A DNA stretch of 64,000 nucleotides from Trichopria drosophilae (taxonomy: Eukaryota; Arthropoda; Insecta; Hymenoptera; Diapriidae): the NCBI GenBank assembly GCA_030407085.1, contig CM059587.1, positions 94,669,001 through 94,733,000 of the forward strand. The letters run 5' to 3'. Positions 9,879-21,938 of this stretch are shown here, one piece after another (within the stretch, counting starts at the first letter, position 1; each line of letters opens with the position of its first letter). The notes below the pieces were generated by a model, which saw nothing but the letters and a program-made list of their open reading frames with translations, searched no databases and had not been told where the DNA came from. A program made the translations under genes and the position numbers.

Positions 9879-11606
9879 TTATAAATCTGGATCAGTAAGT
9901 GGTCGTCTCGGCCAAGTATCTTTAGCTAAAATCTTCTCCTTGTCTTCCCACAGATTAACAATTTTCTCGTTAATCGGAGATATGTACGTTTCGATCCATT
10001 CTTGAATTGTATAATTGTCGAAAATACCTTCCATGGCATTTCGCATTTCTTTTTCGATGTAGCTAATCTCCATTTTATATTTGTCGAGTTCGACAACAGC
10101 TCGTTCCACATGGCTTGGATTAGAAAATGAGTATTTAATATTGAAAGGTTTTAACCAACCTTTGAAAGTGTTATCTTCTTCCATTCTCGCTATTTCCTGC
10201 AGAAGAGATAATAATCTCAACATTGTCGAATATGCCGCAGAACCAAAGAAATTACATTTGGTCCAGCCGTATTGGGGCTCAGGCATCGTTAATGAAACGT
10301 CACCGTCACATTTAAGAGCCTCGAGAACTCTACGAGGGACTTTTAACGGATAACTATTCAGATCTGATGCCTGAAGAATCATTAAGTTAACCGCTAATGA
10401 TGGTAGGGCAATGGGTAAAAGTTCGCATAAAACACTAAAATGATCGTAGCGTTGCCAACCGGTTAGAATCGCACCTCCGAATTTTATTTGTTCCGAATAC
10501 CTCGACATAATCTCTAACCAATGTTGATGATTTTGTAAATGGTATCCAACATCCGTGTATATTCGATCTGGTGCAGTAGCACCTTTAAATGCTGTAGCAA
10601 TCCACACTTCCTGCCATATTTGGGCATAGTTATTCCACAGTTGTTCTGTCAACGTCAGTCCAGGATTCTGCGTATATTTCCACACTACCGGCTGCACCAA
10701 TTTATTTAAACCGTGACTGATTATATCTTGCGGTTCAATTTCTCTAAACTCGTCGTCCCACATAAGAATTGTTAAATGCGAATATTTCTTTTTTATGTAT
10801 GCGACAACTTTTGAAACGTGGTCAAGGAACAGTTGTTTTTTATTCCACTGTTTTTTAGCCATAGTTTCTATACATCGATCACATTCGCCAATTTGGTAAA
10901 CTTCATCTGCTCCGATATGCAAATATTTTATAAGAGGGTGGGCTTTGACAACTTGATCGATCATGGTAAATATTAATGTTAGAGTCTTTTCGTGTGTCGG
11001 ACACACGACCTGTGGATATCAGGAAACTTCACGCATACCTTTATATTTGTCTAACTTTAAAACAAATTCCATGTGGCCAAAGGTTTGTATGAGAGGAATC
11101 ACTATTAAATCGTTACTTTTGGCAATTTCTTGAATCGTCGCAACATCAGCGTCAGAATAAGAATTACCAGCAGGAATATCGGAAAGGTTTCCTTTGAAAG
11201 GAAACATGTCTTCGTATTCCATAAGAACACCGGTTGCACCGAGAGTTTTTAAAAGTGGGAAGATGTATCGATAATAATTAATAATCGGAGGAGCACCTTT
11301 AAGATCGAAATGTACAATCTTGTGTCCTTTAAATAAAGAATCCCCATCTCCAAGATCCTTTTCTTGTCGCTCACTTTCGTAATCTCTGTCACTCGATTTG
11401 TAATTACCTACCTTACTATCGTAACGTTCTCGAAAAAAGCCACTGGGCTCTGGTACAGGAAATAAATAGTCATTTGATTTCGAATCACTTTTCGATGATG
11501 AATTATTGCCAACTTCGTTATTGAAAACATGGTAAGTTATAACGATAAGAAGTAATATGACCATCAAAGTTATTGTCAGCGGTACTCTACCTTTTATGCG
11601 AGACAT
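9879..11606 (-). CDS. HEXD: Hexosaminidase D (GH20), interrupted by in-frame TGA
   Basis: Read on the minus strand from the ATG at 11606, the frame runs 195 codons, meets TGA at 11021-11019, then continues in the same frame for 379 codons to the stop at 9879-9881. Homology continues across the TGA without gap (REVS, stop, YPQVVCPTH). Residues 9-27 form one hydrophobic segment after a short basic tail, so a type II membrane anchor is predicted. The GH20 barrel follows; IGADE holds the catalytic Asp-Glu pair at about 234-235, and MWDDEF and GWQRYDHFSVLCELLP are typical of hexosaminidase D. The family removes terminal GalNAc/GlcNAc. A 5' UTR acceptor (AATTTTACAG, about 11635) is visible. The coding part has no other intron. 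It may be a polymorphic null, a pseudogene, a sequence error or a readthrough gene. Confidence 0.88.
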
Positions 11607-11944
11607 TTTTTTTCTAAGATGATCATTTACGATCTGTAAAATTTAATTTAAATGAAAATAATTGTATGTGTAGATTACATATTTTTAATGCAGTTCCACT
11701 TACTGGGATTTAATATATTATTGCTGTCTTCGCATTACTTTAATGAATAATGGAGGCTTGTAAAATGATCAGTTGTAATTTGTACATGAATGAATACATG
11801 TATAAAATCAGCTGTCATGTGTTCATATATATAAACCTACACTAATCAATGCATAAGTAAGGTTATGTTACATGCATTTATTTTTATGAGTTGTGGGAGT
11901 GAAAAAGATTTTCAAGCAACACGTGTTTTGACATTTTTCAAAGC
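11607..11944. promoter_or_regulatory. Shared divergent promoter interval of HexD and ZCCHC4
   Basis: The start codons of HexD (minus, 11606) and ZCCHC4 (plus, 11945) are 338 bases apart and face away from each other. No TATA box with a clear role is seen. Any 5' UTR exon of HexD must lie in or past this interval, possibly overlapping the ZCCHC4 leader. Confidence 0.45.
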
Positions 11945-14900
11945 ATGACTGAAAACACTGCGACAGGAAATCTGGAGTATTTTTGGGGTGATCTAAACGA
12001 ACACCCACAATGTCCACACGGTAAGATTGGGTGATTTTCAAAAAACTTTGAATCCAAAAAAATGGATTATGTACTTGAAAGAAATGTAAAGTTATTAGAC
12101 AATCATTTTTGTTAGTAAATATGAAATCGATAAATATATATTGAGTCTTCGTACAATTATAAAACTGTGACAATGTAAAATATTAATTTTGACAATTTAT
12201 ATAGAGATAGTGTGTAGTGGGTATCAGTTTTGATTACAGAAATGACAAAACATCAGTCATTTCTAGTCTTTTTGATTACATTTCACATCATAAAATGGTG
12301 CAAAGACTTTTTCTGCATCAATAACTTTAATAAACTGAAGATGGCACATATCTTGGTGCCGAAACTTATTTAAAGAAGAAACTTTTAGTTATTTATTTTG
12401 AACCCTGGGACCGATTTAACCAAGAAAAAATTCTTGGAAGGAATTTTTTAAACATTTTTTCCAACATTTATTAATACAAGCGGTCAAGAAGTAATCCACT
12501 TGTATCAGGATGAACCAAAATCCTGATATATCTTTTATATAGAGATAGTCTTGAAAATGACAGCGACGCTGTCGAAACGTCGGCTATGTGAACAGAACAA
12601 GACCATTTTTTAACATTCCTTGACTCGGATAATCGATCTAGCCAATTTTTCTAATTTAATAAATATAAAAACTACTTTTAAAGTTCTGCACTGAAATATG
12701 AGTAAAATGTCAGTACTGCCGTATCCCGGAAGAAAAGTCGTATCTCCATTTTCGGTGAAATTGGGATAAAATTATATTTATATTCCTTATAATGCAATGC
12801 ATTATTTCCTGAAAGAAAATATCTGAAATATTTGTTATTAGCTACAAAAAAAAAGAAAAATACTTTTATTAGAAATACAGTATTTCTGATATAATTTGGC
12901 TAAAAGAGCCCCAAATCTAAAAATGAATGTATTTTATTATAAAATCATATCAGAAGATTCTTTCTATAATGAAATTTGCTGTATATTTTCTAAAATTAAT
13001 CTTTAAATTAAGTAATTTAGTTTTGGGTTAGAATCGGTTTATTGGCTATACGTCAAAATCGAAAAAATGGAGATACGACTTTTCTTCTGGGGTACGGCAG
13101 AGTAACGCCAGTCTTTTTTCGAATTTTTAAAATCAATTAGTTATTCAGCATAGAATCTAGTTTCTAGGGAATCATTGGTAGGAAAATAATATTGTATAGG
13201 AGTGCAAGTGATTATCGTATACAGATTTACGCTGATCCTTTAATTACGCTGTACAGAACGACTTTTGTTTACGATTTTAAACATAAATACAATAGGACCT
13301 CTCTTATTCTAATTAGTAAAGTTTGTCAAGATGGCGCCGACCTCTCTTATTCTAATTTTCCCCTTACCCCCACTTACTTTGCTTGCGAGCTTGTGATTCG
13401 TGGACAATATTTTTCGTTGACTTTTCGTGTGATAGTGGGAGAACGCCTTGTGGGGGAACGATTAGAATAAGAGAGGCTGGACAATTAGAATAAGAGAGGC
13501 AATTAGAATAAGAGAGGTCCTACTGTATGTGAAATATAAATATATTATATTTGTGTGACAATTGCACAAGTTATCGATGTACAATGAAAAGATAATTGCA
13601 ATAAACAATCCAGTAAACGAAAAAAGATTGAAAAGTATTAAAAAGGGATCAATTGGGATTAAAATGAGACTACTTTTAATTCATTTTGTTCAAAAAAAGG
13701 GATTAGAGTGGTTTTGAATTCTAGTAAATTCCAAAGTAGGTATATAAATTGAAATTATTGATTCCCTGTGAATCCTCCTTGAATCGTTGTGAAAATCAAT
13801 CCCCTTGACTGCCATAACTGGGATTGAAAAACGTATGTTTCAATCCTTGTGAATTCCACATCTGTCAGTATCGTTTAAATACCATTTCTGGAATTAAAAA
13901 TTCCTTTCTTGGATCCCCTTGAATACCATTTATTACCAATATTTGAAAGAATCCAATTTAATACAAGATATGCGATTTAAGATTTTATTCTTTGAATACC
14001 GTCGAATACTATCGATTACCAATCCCAGTAAACGAAAAAAGATTGAAAGGTATTAGAAGGGGATTAATGGAGATTAAAAATTTATTGTTTTTATCTCATT
14101 TTGTTGAAAAAAGGTATTGGAATGATTTTTAATCCCAATAAAACCCCAATTATGAAAAGAATTTCGACTTATTGAATTCCCCTCAAATGCCGTTCTATAA
14201 ACGGCCATCAAAATGAATTCCAGCGAATACAAGATTTGGAATTAAAAAATATCTCATTGAATCCCCTCAAATTCCTCGCATTAAAAAATACCATTCAATA
14301 CCAAATATGGCATAAAAGAATGTATTACTGAATCCCCTCGAAATCCATCAATTACCACTTCAAATTTAATTCCACTGTATTCCATATTTGGAATTCAAAA
14401 TCATTTTAATGAATTCCCTTGAGTAACCATGGCCTTAAATTAATTTTGAATTCCAGCCCAGAATGGCAAAAGATATATTATATCATCCTCTTGAATACCA
14501 ACGATTTCAAACATTAAAACTTATCCCAACGGATACCAAATTGTGTTTAATGAATACTGAATTTATTATTATGATAAAATTATTGAAAACATAAATAATG
14601 ATCATTGAATAGATGCACGAGTTCATAAAATTATATGTAAATTAACTTTTGTTTCATATAACAAAAATTTGAAACAACATACTTTCGAGCACGAAAAAAA
14701 GATTAAAAAATGTTTTATATGTATTTATGTTATTTTATATACTCGCAGAAAAAGCCCAACTCTTTGTTTCGATTGTTTTTAAAGTAAATAATTCAGTGAA
14801 ATTTCGCTATGAATTGTGGTATTTAATGTATTTTAGCCTGCCCGAATACAGAGGACCATGGTTCGAAGCGAAACTGCTCTTTTGTTTTTAATTTATTAAT

Positions 14901-17900
14901 CTGGGATTATATGGGATTAAAAAAGATAGAATTGTTTTAATTTCAATACCAACAAAAAAGGGATTAAAAATGTTGAATCACTTTTAATCTTTTTTCGTTT
15001 ACTGGGAAATGTGCATTAATCGAACCAACCACTGAATGCTTTTAAGACATAAACAGTTTCCAAATTTTAAACATTGGTTACACAAATTGTGATCAGTACC
15101 ATTTGTATGCCCAAATGCAAATTTGTTTGAGTGAAGGTCCTGTCGTGTAGACATGTAGGTTACTTAGAATTTTCATAATGCAATCGAAAAATCCCAGCAA
15201 TCGAATTTGGATAGAGTTATATAGAATTGGATTCAATTATTAAATTCTGAATCCATACTTTGGTCAACGGTGAATCCATTTTAATACGTAAATACAATTC
15301 TATTCGTTCATACAAATAAAAAGGTTACTTTCTGAATTCATATTGATCCAAAAAAAGTTTTCTTTTTAAAAATTAAATCTTAAATACATGTGTTTTCAAC
15401 ATTACGGATTCAAAACTATCCAAGTGTATTTATTTCAGTCCAAAAATAGTTTCCTTTTTAAAAACGAAATATTGAATGTATCCGTATTCAACATTACGGA
15501 TTCAAAACTATTCAAGTATAGTTGTTTTACTTTACGTATACATTATATACACTATATGTAACAAGAAAATGGAAAAATATACATTTTTTACGTAATCTAG
15601 GAATTTTACGAATTATCATTAAAAATATCACAGTTTCTTGAAAATCGCCAATTTACATAGAATGTAATTAATATTTAATGTTTATTTTAGTGGCGCAAAA
15701 AATTTGAATTTTGACAAATCACAAATAGATTCAGTGTAAGAAAAAGAGTACTCTCAATTTTTTTCAGATTTTTCGGTCAGTATTTAGAGATTGCTGTCTT
15801 TGCTTAAAGGTTGTTTGATGAAATAAATGCCATTGAATTAATTGAGTACATGTTATGTATGATGAATGATAAATGATTATTTTTTAAATAACATAGACTT
15901 TCTAACGCCAATTTTAAGAGGTCATGAACCTATTTTGATCAAATAGAATATGAGATATGATCTTTTAAATCTTTTTTTTTTACAATTTTGATTTAAAAAA
16001 TCTCTTTATTTTATGTAACAAAAATCTAATAAAGTTAATGAAAGAAACTACATTTTACTGAAATAGATAAAAGCCACAATACAAATTTAGAGCTGATTTT
16101 TTTTTTTGTTAACTTTCAGATATTTTCAGAAAATTTTAACAAAATGTTTTTCACATAAATACTGAAAGTTACTGAATTTTTCTAAATTTCTTTAAAAATA
16201 TTCTGTAACAATTAGTAATTTCTATTATATTTTTTCTGGAATTGTACTAAATTTGTCTGAATTCCGCTAAATTAATATCGAAATTGGTATTTTAGATCAT
16301 TCAGGAACTTAGTCGATTTTAATACAATTTTGTACATTTCTTAAATTTGACTAATATTTCGGTAAATTCTAATGAAATGTTATCTGGAATATAATTATTA
16401 AGAAATTGATCAGAATTCTTCATACAATTTTCATACAAAGATTTATGAATGTCTTTCAATATAATATTGAGTTCATTTCAGCAATGTCACTACATTTTGT
16501 CGAATGACATTATCCTGAAAACAATAGTTCCAATGTCAATATTAACTCAGTATTATTGAGAGATTTTCAGTATTTTTCAATGAAAGATACATTAGAATTT
16601 TCAGTAGAATTCAGGAAAATATCAGCTTACATTTAGAAAACTTACTATATTTTGATAAAATACGCTGAAATTTCCTAACGTTTCTAATGCAGTGATTTTT
16701 ATAGTAATTGAGTGTAATTCAGGAAAATTCAGAACAGTTTTAGTACATTTCAGCAATGTTACTACAATTTGCTGAAAGTCTCTGAAATATCCTAAATATA
16801 CTAGTCCCAATTTCGGAACACATTTTCAGTACTTTTCAGCAATATTTTTCGTAATATTAAAAAAATTACAGTTTCTGTTATATTTCACGTAATAAGGTCA
16901 TGGACCTCGCAAAATGTTCGATAAAATATCTATTATGTGAAAAAATATAGTAGCATGTTCATAGATTTTGTTTATACAAAACGTAGAGATTTTTAAATCT
17001 TAATTATCAAAAAAATTGACCACTGGGAATTAAATATTTAGTCATTTTTAAGTTGCATTTAGTTAAACTAACAAAATTAATGTCAGACTAAATTTTAGTC
17101 GGTTTAGCTACATTTAGCATAAAAATGACTAAATATGTAGTTCCCACTGAACTACAAGTTTAGTTGTCTGAACTAACTTTTTTTTTTTAGTGAATAAATC
17201 ATATCTCATATTCTACTAGACCAAAATAGGTTCACGACCTCTTAAAATGTACGTAAAAATGCCTATTTTATGAAAAATATAATAATAGCATGTTAGATTT
17301 TTGTTACATAAAATACAGAGACTTTTTAAATCAAAATTGTCAAAAAAAAAGATTAAAAAAATCATATCTCATATTATTAGATCAAAATAGGTTCACGACC
17401 TCTTAAAATGTATGTTAAAATGTTTATGTTAAAACATGTACTAGATCAATTCAATGTCATTTCATCAAACGACTTTTAAGCAAAGACAGCGATCTCTAAA
17501 TATTGACCGAAAAACTCTTTTTCACATACTGTAATGCTGAGTAAAAATTCAAACTTTCTTTTATTTTTGCGCCACCCTAATGTTTATATTGTTTTAATTG
17601 TACAGGTCCAACACTTCTATTCGGTCGTCAGATTCAGGGTGAACTTAAAAAGTTCTTTGCGTGTTCGGCATGCCGTGATAAAAAGCAATGTTCTTTTCAT
17701 CTCGAACATGGCAATGAATTATCGAAATCTCAAACTCAGTTTTGGGAACAAGAAAAGAAACGTTATCTTTCGATGTACAGACACCAAAAGTTATTCATAC
17801 TTTATAACGAATTAATGTCTTTGAATCCGTCACGAAGAATTTATTGTCACAAGTGCGTGAAACTTATTCCAAGTTCAGAAAAAGAAAATCATAAGGATCA

Positions 17901-20900
17901 TGACTTATTAGAAAATTTATCAGATTATCATCTGTCTCACCCGACAGAATTCTTAAAGCCTCTAGACGATTCGAAGAAAGAAGCGCAGTATCTTTTTTCT
18001 CCTAAATCGACAGAAGATATCGTAAGCTTCCTTTCAAATTTAGGAGCTGAAAATGTTTTGTGCATTGGAGCTCCAAGAATTCATGAATACATAACCGAAC
18101 ATTTGGATGGAAAAATGTCAAGTTTATTATTGGATTTAGACGCTCGATTCGTAAGTACTTAAAATTATGTTAAATATTCGATTTCTGGATGTACAGAATT
18201 TTATTTTCAGCACAATTTTTTTGGACCCCTGAGCTTCTGTTGGTATAATTTATTTAATCATCATTTTTTCTACAAAGAATCTAAACAAATTTTCAAAGAT
18301 TTTCTAATGCAAAATGGAGGAAAAAACACTTTTATCGTTTGCGACCCTCCATTCGGCGGCCGAGTCGAACCAATTTCGCAAACTCTAAAAACCATCAGTA
18401 CATGTCACAAAAAGTGGAACAAACTTAATGACGAATCGTTGAAAATATTTTTTATATTTCCATATTTCATGGAATCTGTAATGAAACAAAAATCAAACCA
18501 ACCAAACATTTCCGGTGGTTTAAAAGATTTGCAGATGACGGATTACAAAGTTACTTATGACAATCATCCATTGTTTGTCTCTGACAAATCCCAGCAGGGT
18601 TCTCAAGTACGACTTTTTACAAATGTCGAACAGCGCTTGCTTAAATTACCCGAAGAAGACGGGTATAGATATTGCAAACGATGCGTACGGTGGGTTTCGC
18701 AAGAAAACAAACACTGCAAACTATGCAAAGCGTGCACTTCGAAAGACGGCAGAAGATACAGACACTGCAAGCTATGCGAAAGATGCGTGAAGCCAACGTG
18801 GGTGCATTGTAAAAAATGCAACAGGTGTACCGTGGAAATTCATACTTGTGGCGGAAAACCAAAAATTGGCAGATGTTTCAAGTGCAACGAAATCGGTAAA
18901 TAATTTTGTTAACTTAAAGTTTAATGCATGCCAGTCAGTCTCTTTTTAGGAAATTAGTTTCTTTTTTCGACTTTAGTCCCTTTTATTTCCTTTTTTTTAT
19001 CAAAAGTCCCTATTACATCCTTTTTTTAACCTTTCAAATTTAAATTGTCCTTCTGCGTATGAATAAATGTTTGATTAAGAAAAGTAATTTGTTTTTCAAA
19101 TCCGAAGAAATATAACAATATTACTTACGTTTTAACTTCGGAGAAACTAAAAAATAGTATGAAGCCATTCAAAATTATATCCATATTGTTTTTCATCTAT
19201 AAATTATTTTATAATACATACAGTAGCCCTCCCTTTATTTTAACTCCTACCCTTATTTCAACTTTATTCCTTCCTCTATTTTAACTTTTTCCCCTCAGTC
19301 GTTCCCCCACTATTCGTCGTGACGTCAGTTCACACATGCATATACATTATACGTACATATGTATATACAATAGTCCTTCCCCTATTCTAATTTCCCTTAT
19401 TCTAATGTCTTCCCTTATTCTAATTTTGTCTCTTCTCCTATTGTAATATTTCTCCTCACGCGTTCTCCCCACTGACGTGTGTTGACGTGTGGATTTTCTA
19501 AATACAGTGGTCCTTCCCTTATTCTAATTTTTTCTCTTCTCCTATTCTAACATTTCCCCTCACGCATTTTCCCCACTGACATGTGTTGACGTGTGACTTT
19601 TCTAAATACAAATAACGGCGCATGTGCAACAAAAGAAAAAGAGACAAAAGTGAGACAGCAATTTTAAGTAGGGGGGAGAGGGGGAAATTAGAATAAGGGA
19701 AGGAGTACTGTAGGTACGATGGGGAGAACGCGTGATGGGAAATATTAGAATAGGAGAAGTGAACAAATTAGAATAAGGGAAGGACTACTGTACAAATAAC
19801 GGCGCATTCGCAACAAAAGAAAAAGAGACAAAAGTGTGACTACAAATCTAAATAGTGGGGGAGAGGGGAAAATTAGAATAAGGGAAGGACTACTGTATGT
19901 ATGTGTATACAAATCAGGTGGTACGCTGTAAAAAATCGAAATGAATTTTACAATTGCGCATAGACGCGAAGAAAGATTCTACCATATCTGTTTTCTCTTT
20001 CTTAGATCGTTAGTGGTGGGGATGAGGGGAAGCGTTAAAATAAGGAAAGGAGCCACCATCTTCCTTGTCTCGAAAAGTTAAAATAAGGGGAGGGCTACTG
20101 TATACAGTATGTACAGTAGCCCTTCTCTTATTCTAATTTGTCCAGACAGGCAAGATGGCGTCTCCTTCTCGTATTCTAATTTGCCGCCAAAAACGTTTGC
20201 ACTTTTCTAGGATCTTGTGACGGGTTTTTACATCAATGTTAATTTACACAATATTATTTATTAGACAGATAACCGAACTGACTTATTGTTAAATGTTTTT
20301 GTTTTTAAAAAGAGTTTTTTTTAGGTTATGTTGTATGCATGAAATTAGATTAGAGGACGTGAAAAATTTAGAATCAGAGGAATTAGAATAAGAGAAGGAC
20401 TACTGTAGTATGCAACAAAAATTATATGATTATTTTTTTTCTCTATTTAATTTAAAAAATTAAATTAATGTTTTGAGAAACGATTACTTTTATTATGTAA
20501 TAATAAAAAATTGTAAATTAACAAAACAATTTTCCATATTTATGATTTTATAAATATAGGTTCCTCGTATACATAGACCCCTTATGAAAAAGTTGCAAAG
20601 CATCTTAAGGAAATTGAAAAACTAAGTTATTGAAACTTTAAGGAACTATAACAAACAATCTTTCGAAAAATACGAAAAAAACCTTTTTTTTTTTACGACG
20701 AATTTAATGGTAATATAATAACAATTTTATAAAAATGTTTGATAAAAAAGATTTTTTTTTTCGTCGAAAAAATACAATTTTTTAAAATCCATCCATAATT
20801 AGTTAGAAAATATGTTTTTTTATTCACCAAATTTGCTTTGAATGTTTAAATTAAAAACGACGAAAAAATTAAAAGAAAACAGGTGGAAAAATTAAAAAAA

Positions 20901-21759
20901 AAATTGAGAGTTAAATTTTTTGGGTAGAGAATCCGTATACAAAATTTGCAGCCAAATCTGAAAGGGTGATGCCCAACAATAGCAAAATTAAACGTTTTAG
21001 CGTGAAAAAATTAATTTTTTTCTGAATAAAAGCTATTCAAATTTGTTAATCTATTTTAAAAATTAAAAAAAAAAAAACAATTGGAAAACAAAAAAACATA
21101 TTTTCTAAATAATTATGTATGGATTTTAAAAAATTCCATTTTATTCGAAAAAAACAATTTTTCTTTTTTGGTAAAAAAATTTGTTTCTGATTTTTATTTT
21201 ATTACCATTGAATTACTCCTCAAAAATCACTAAAGAAATAATTTCTGGCGATTTTTTGAATGTTTTGATAATAAAAAAAAATTTATTATAAATTGTAATG
21301 TAATAATTGTATCGGGCTTACAATTAGAAAGTTGAAATCAAAACTATTTTTAGTCCTTTTTAGTCCATTTTTCTACCTCAAGTCCCTTTTTTAGTTCCTT
21401 TTTTTAAGTTCAAATTCCCTTTTTTCTTTTTTTTAAAGGGACTGGGAGTCCTGTTAATGTCATATTTATATATTTTTATGTCTTCAGGTCACACAGAGAA
21501 GGAATGTTCCGAAAGAAATAAAAGCGAAACAAAGAAACGAAAGAAAGTGTTAAATCAAATCGACAGCAACAGAACTCCATCTAAGAAAATGAAACATGAC
21601 GAAGACGAAGATTTTCCAGACGAAGAGGAACCAAATAATGTAGAGTCCATTTCGAAATCGTTGAAAAGAAAAGAGAAAAAGGAGAAGAAAAAGAAAGCAT
21701 TGGAAAGGTTATTAACGGAGAAACAAACATTGCAAAAAACTAAAAAAAAAAATAAATAA
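11945..21759 (+). CDS. ZCCHC4: ZCCHC4, 28S rRNA N6-adenosine methyltransferase (4 coding exons)
   Basis: Exons 11945-12020, 17606-18150, 18211-18895 and 21488-21759 give 525 residues (human about 513). The first exon was found by extension: its last codons spell QCPHG, joining in phase to PTLLF of exon 2, as in the family. Residues after that form a GRF-type zinc finger (FFACSACRDKKQC). DPPF at about 252-255 is the catalytic motif of this N6-adenine methyltransferase group, preceded by NHHFF. A Cys/His-rich block (CKLC, CKAC, CKKC) follows, then a CCHC knuckle, CFKCNEIG plus HTEKEC, split by intron 3. The tail is Lys-rich, suiting nucleolar work. Family members methylate one adenosine of large-subunit rRNA. 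Introns 1 (5.6 kb) and 3 (2.6 kb) are full of repeats. Confidence 0.92.
12551..12583 (+). ncRNA. Decayed hammerhead-like motif (Penelope type)
   Basis: TTGAAAAT, then the perfect hairpin GACAGCG-A-CGCTGTC, then GAAACGTC. The layout is that of a type I hammerhead core, but the expected CTGAAGA is altered at two positions, so it is probably inactive. It lies in ZCCHC4 intron 1 near a small hairpin (ATCAGGAT/ATCCTGAT, about 12505-12530). Confidence 0.3.
12714..13104. mobile_element. MITE with about 40-bp terminal inverted repeats
   Basis: Left end TACTGCCGTATCCCGGAAGA then AAAGTCGTATCTCCATTTT; right end AAAATGGAGATACGACTTTT then CTTCTGGGGTACGGCAGAGTA. The interior is AT-rich with no reading frame. 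In ZCCHC4 intron 1. Confidence 0.8.
13290..13525. mobile_element. CAGTAG-end MITE, TTATTCTAAT-word subfamily
   Basis: Ends CAATAGGACCTCTCTTATTC and AAGAGAGGTCCTACTG, flanked by TA. Contains TCAAGATGGCGCCGACC about 37 bases from the left end and four ATTAGAATAAGAGAGG-type words in the right arm. Close match to 8127-8376 and to the two halves of 22407-23172. Confidence 0.93.
13604..15006. mobile_element. Long element built from GGGATT/GAATCCC words
   Basis: Ends CCAGTAAACGAAAAAAGATT (left, repeated with a further C at 14027) and AATCTTTTTTCGTTTACTGG (right, ending 15006). The interior is dense with degenerate GAATCCC, GAATACC and GGGATTAAAA words. The ends resemble those of element F (CCCAACAAACGAAAAAGA). 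The second left-type end at 14027 implies a nested or partially duplicated copy. Confidence 0.65.
15353..15530. repeat. Two-copy tandem repeat, about 90-bp unit
   Basis: Both halves contain AACATTACGGATTCAAAACT, followed by CCAAGTGTA or TCAAGTATA, and an AGTTT(T)CTTTTTAAAAA tract precedes each. Non-coding, in ZCCHC4 intron 1. Confidence 0.7.
15689..17577. mobile_element. 1.9-kb foldback element in ZCCHC4 intron 1
   Basis: The left arm begins AGTGGCGCAAAAAATTTGAA and the right arm ends TTTATTTTTGCGCCACCCTAA. Arms also share GTATTTAGAGATTGCTGTCT against AGCGATCTCTAAATATTGAC, and AAGAGGTCATGAACCTATTT against its inverse at about 17388-17405 and 17217-17245. The middle (16080-16860) is dense in TTTCAG/CTGAAA words. 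The right end is only 28 bases before exon 2. No reading frame. Confidence 0.75.
17020..17150. mobile_element. Small MITE built from TTTAGTC words
   Basis: CACTGGGAATTAAATATTTA at the left pairs with TAAATATGTAGTTCCCACTG at the right. TTTAGTC, TTTAGTT and their inverses occur at least six times. It is nested in the 15.7-17.6 kb foldback. Confidence 0.7.
19378..19895. mobile_element. CAGTAG-end MITE, TTATTCTAAT words, itself split by a sister copy
   Basis: Left end CAATAGTCCTTCCCCTATTC, right end AAGGGAAGGACTACTG plus TA. Four or more CTTATTCTAAT words in the left arm. A sister element occupies 19505-19790; deleting it joins TTTTCTAAATA to CAAATAACGG, exactly as the same internal phrase reads, uninterrupted, within the sister. 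Confidence 0.85.
19505..19790. mobile_element. Sister MITE inserted inside 19378-19895
   Basis: Left end CAGTGGTCCTTCCCTTATTC, right end AAGGGAAGGACTACTG, both flanked by TA. Left and right arms match for about 80 bases. An additional right-type end (AAGGGAAGGAGTACTG, to about 19710) lies inside, so it may be a composite of two insertions. Confidence 0.85.
20113..20405. mobile_element. CAGTAG-end MITE, TTATTCTAAT words
   Basis: Left end CAGTAGCCCTTCTCTTATTC, right end AAGAGAAGGACTACTG plus TA. GGCAAGATGGCGTCTCC sits about 38 bases from the left end. Right-arm words are TTAGAATCAGAGG and ATTAGAATAAGAG. It begins 13 bases after the end of the previous element. Confidence 0.88.
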
Positions 21760-21778
21760 ATGTTATTTAAAAAAGTAA

Positions 21779-21784
21779 AATAAA
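21779..21784 (+). terminator. ZCCHC4 poly(A) signal
   Basis: AATAAA 20 bases after the ZCCHC4 stop codon at 21757-21759. Confidence 0.65.
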
Positions 21785-21938
21785 TTTATTACTACTTAAA
21801 AGCTTTATATCTTATTTTGAACCAGAGTATAGAAATAAGTCATAGATCGTAATGGAAAAAATTTCCATAATCCTAAGTATTCTTTTGATACGTTCCTTTC
21901 GAGTAAGCAACAGAATATGAAATGAGTCGAAGCTGTCC

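Larger units (their letters stand above)
19221..20100. mobile_element. CAGTAG-end MITE, TTATTTTAAC-word subfamily, with nested copies
   Basis: Left end CAGTAGCCCTCCCTTTATTT, right end AAATAAGGGGAGGGCTACTG, flanked by TA. Words are TTTATTTTAACTCC, CTATTTTAACTT, and in the right arm GTTAAAATAAGG twice. The interior is interrupted by the TTATTCTAAT-word elements at 19378-19895. Confidence 0.8.
18930..21452. repeat. ZCCHC4 intron 3 repeat with AGTCCCTTTTT words
   Basis: Both ends of the intron carry AGTCCCTTTTT-type words (18935-19030 as AGTCTCTTTTT, AGTCCCTTTTATTTCC, AGTCCCTATT; 21350-21450 as AGTCCTTTTTAGTCC, AGTCCCTTTTTTAG and the inverse AAAGGGACTGGGAGT). They look like the ends of one host element. 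Inside it are the CAGTAG-end cluster (19221-20405) and an inverted repeat at about 20690-21200 (AAAATCCATCCATAATTAG against AATTATGTATGGATTTT). Confidence 0.5.

Noticed and set aside
11007..11035. A 29-base intron removing the HexD TGA
   Set aside because: GT and AG are present, but 29 bases is below the length of functional insect introns.
18640..18870. Cys/His-rich block resembling a DHHC palmitoyltransferase
   Set aside because: It lies in the same exon as DPPF and before a CCHC knuckle, the normal ZCCHC4 order; there are no membrane segments.
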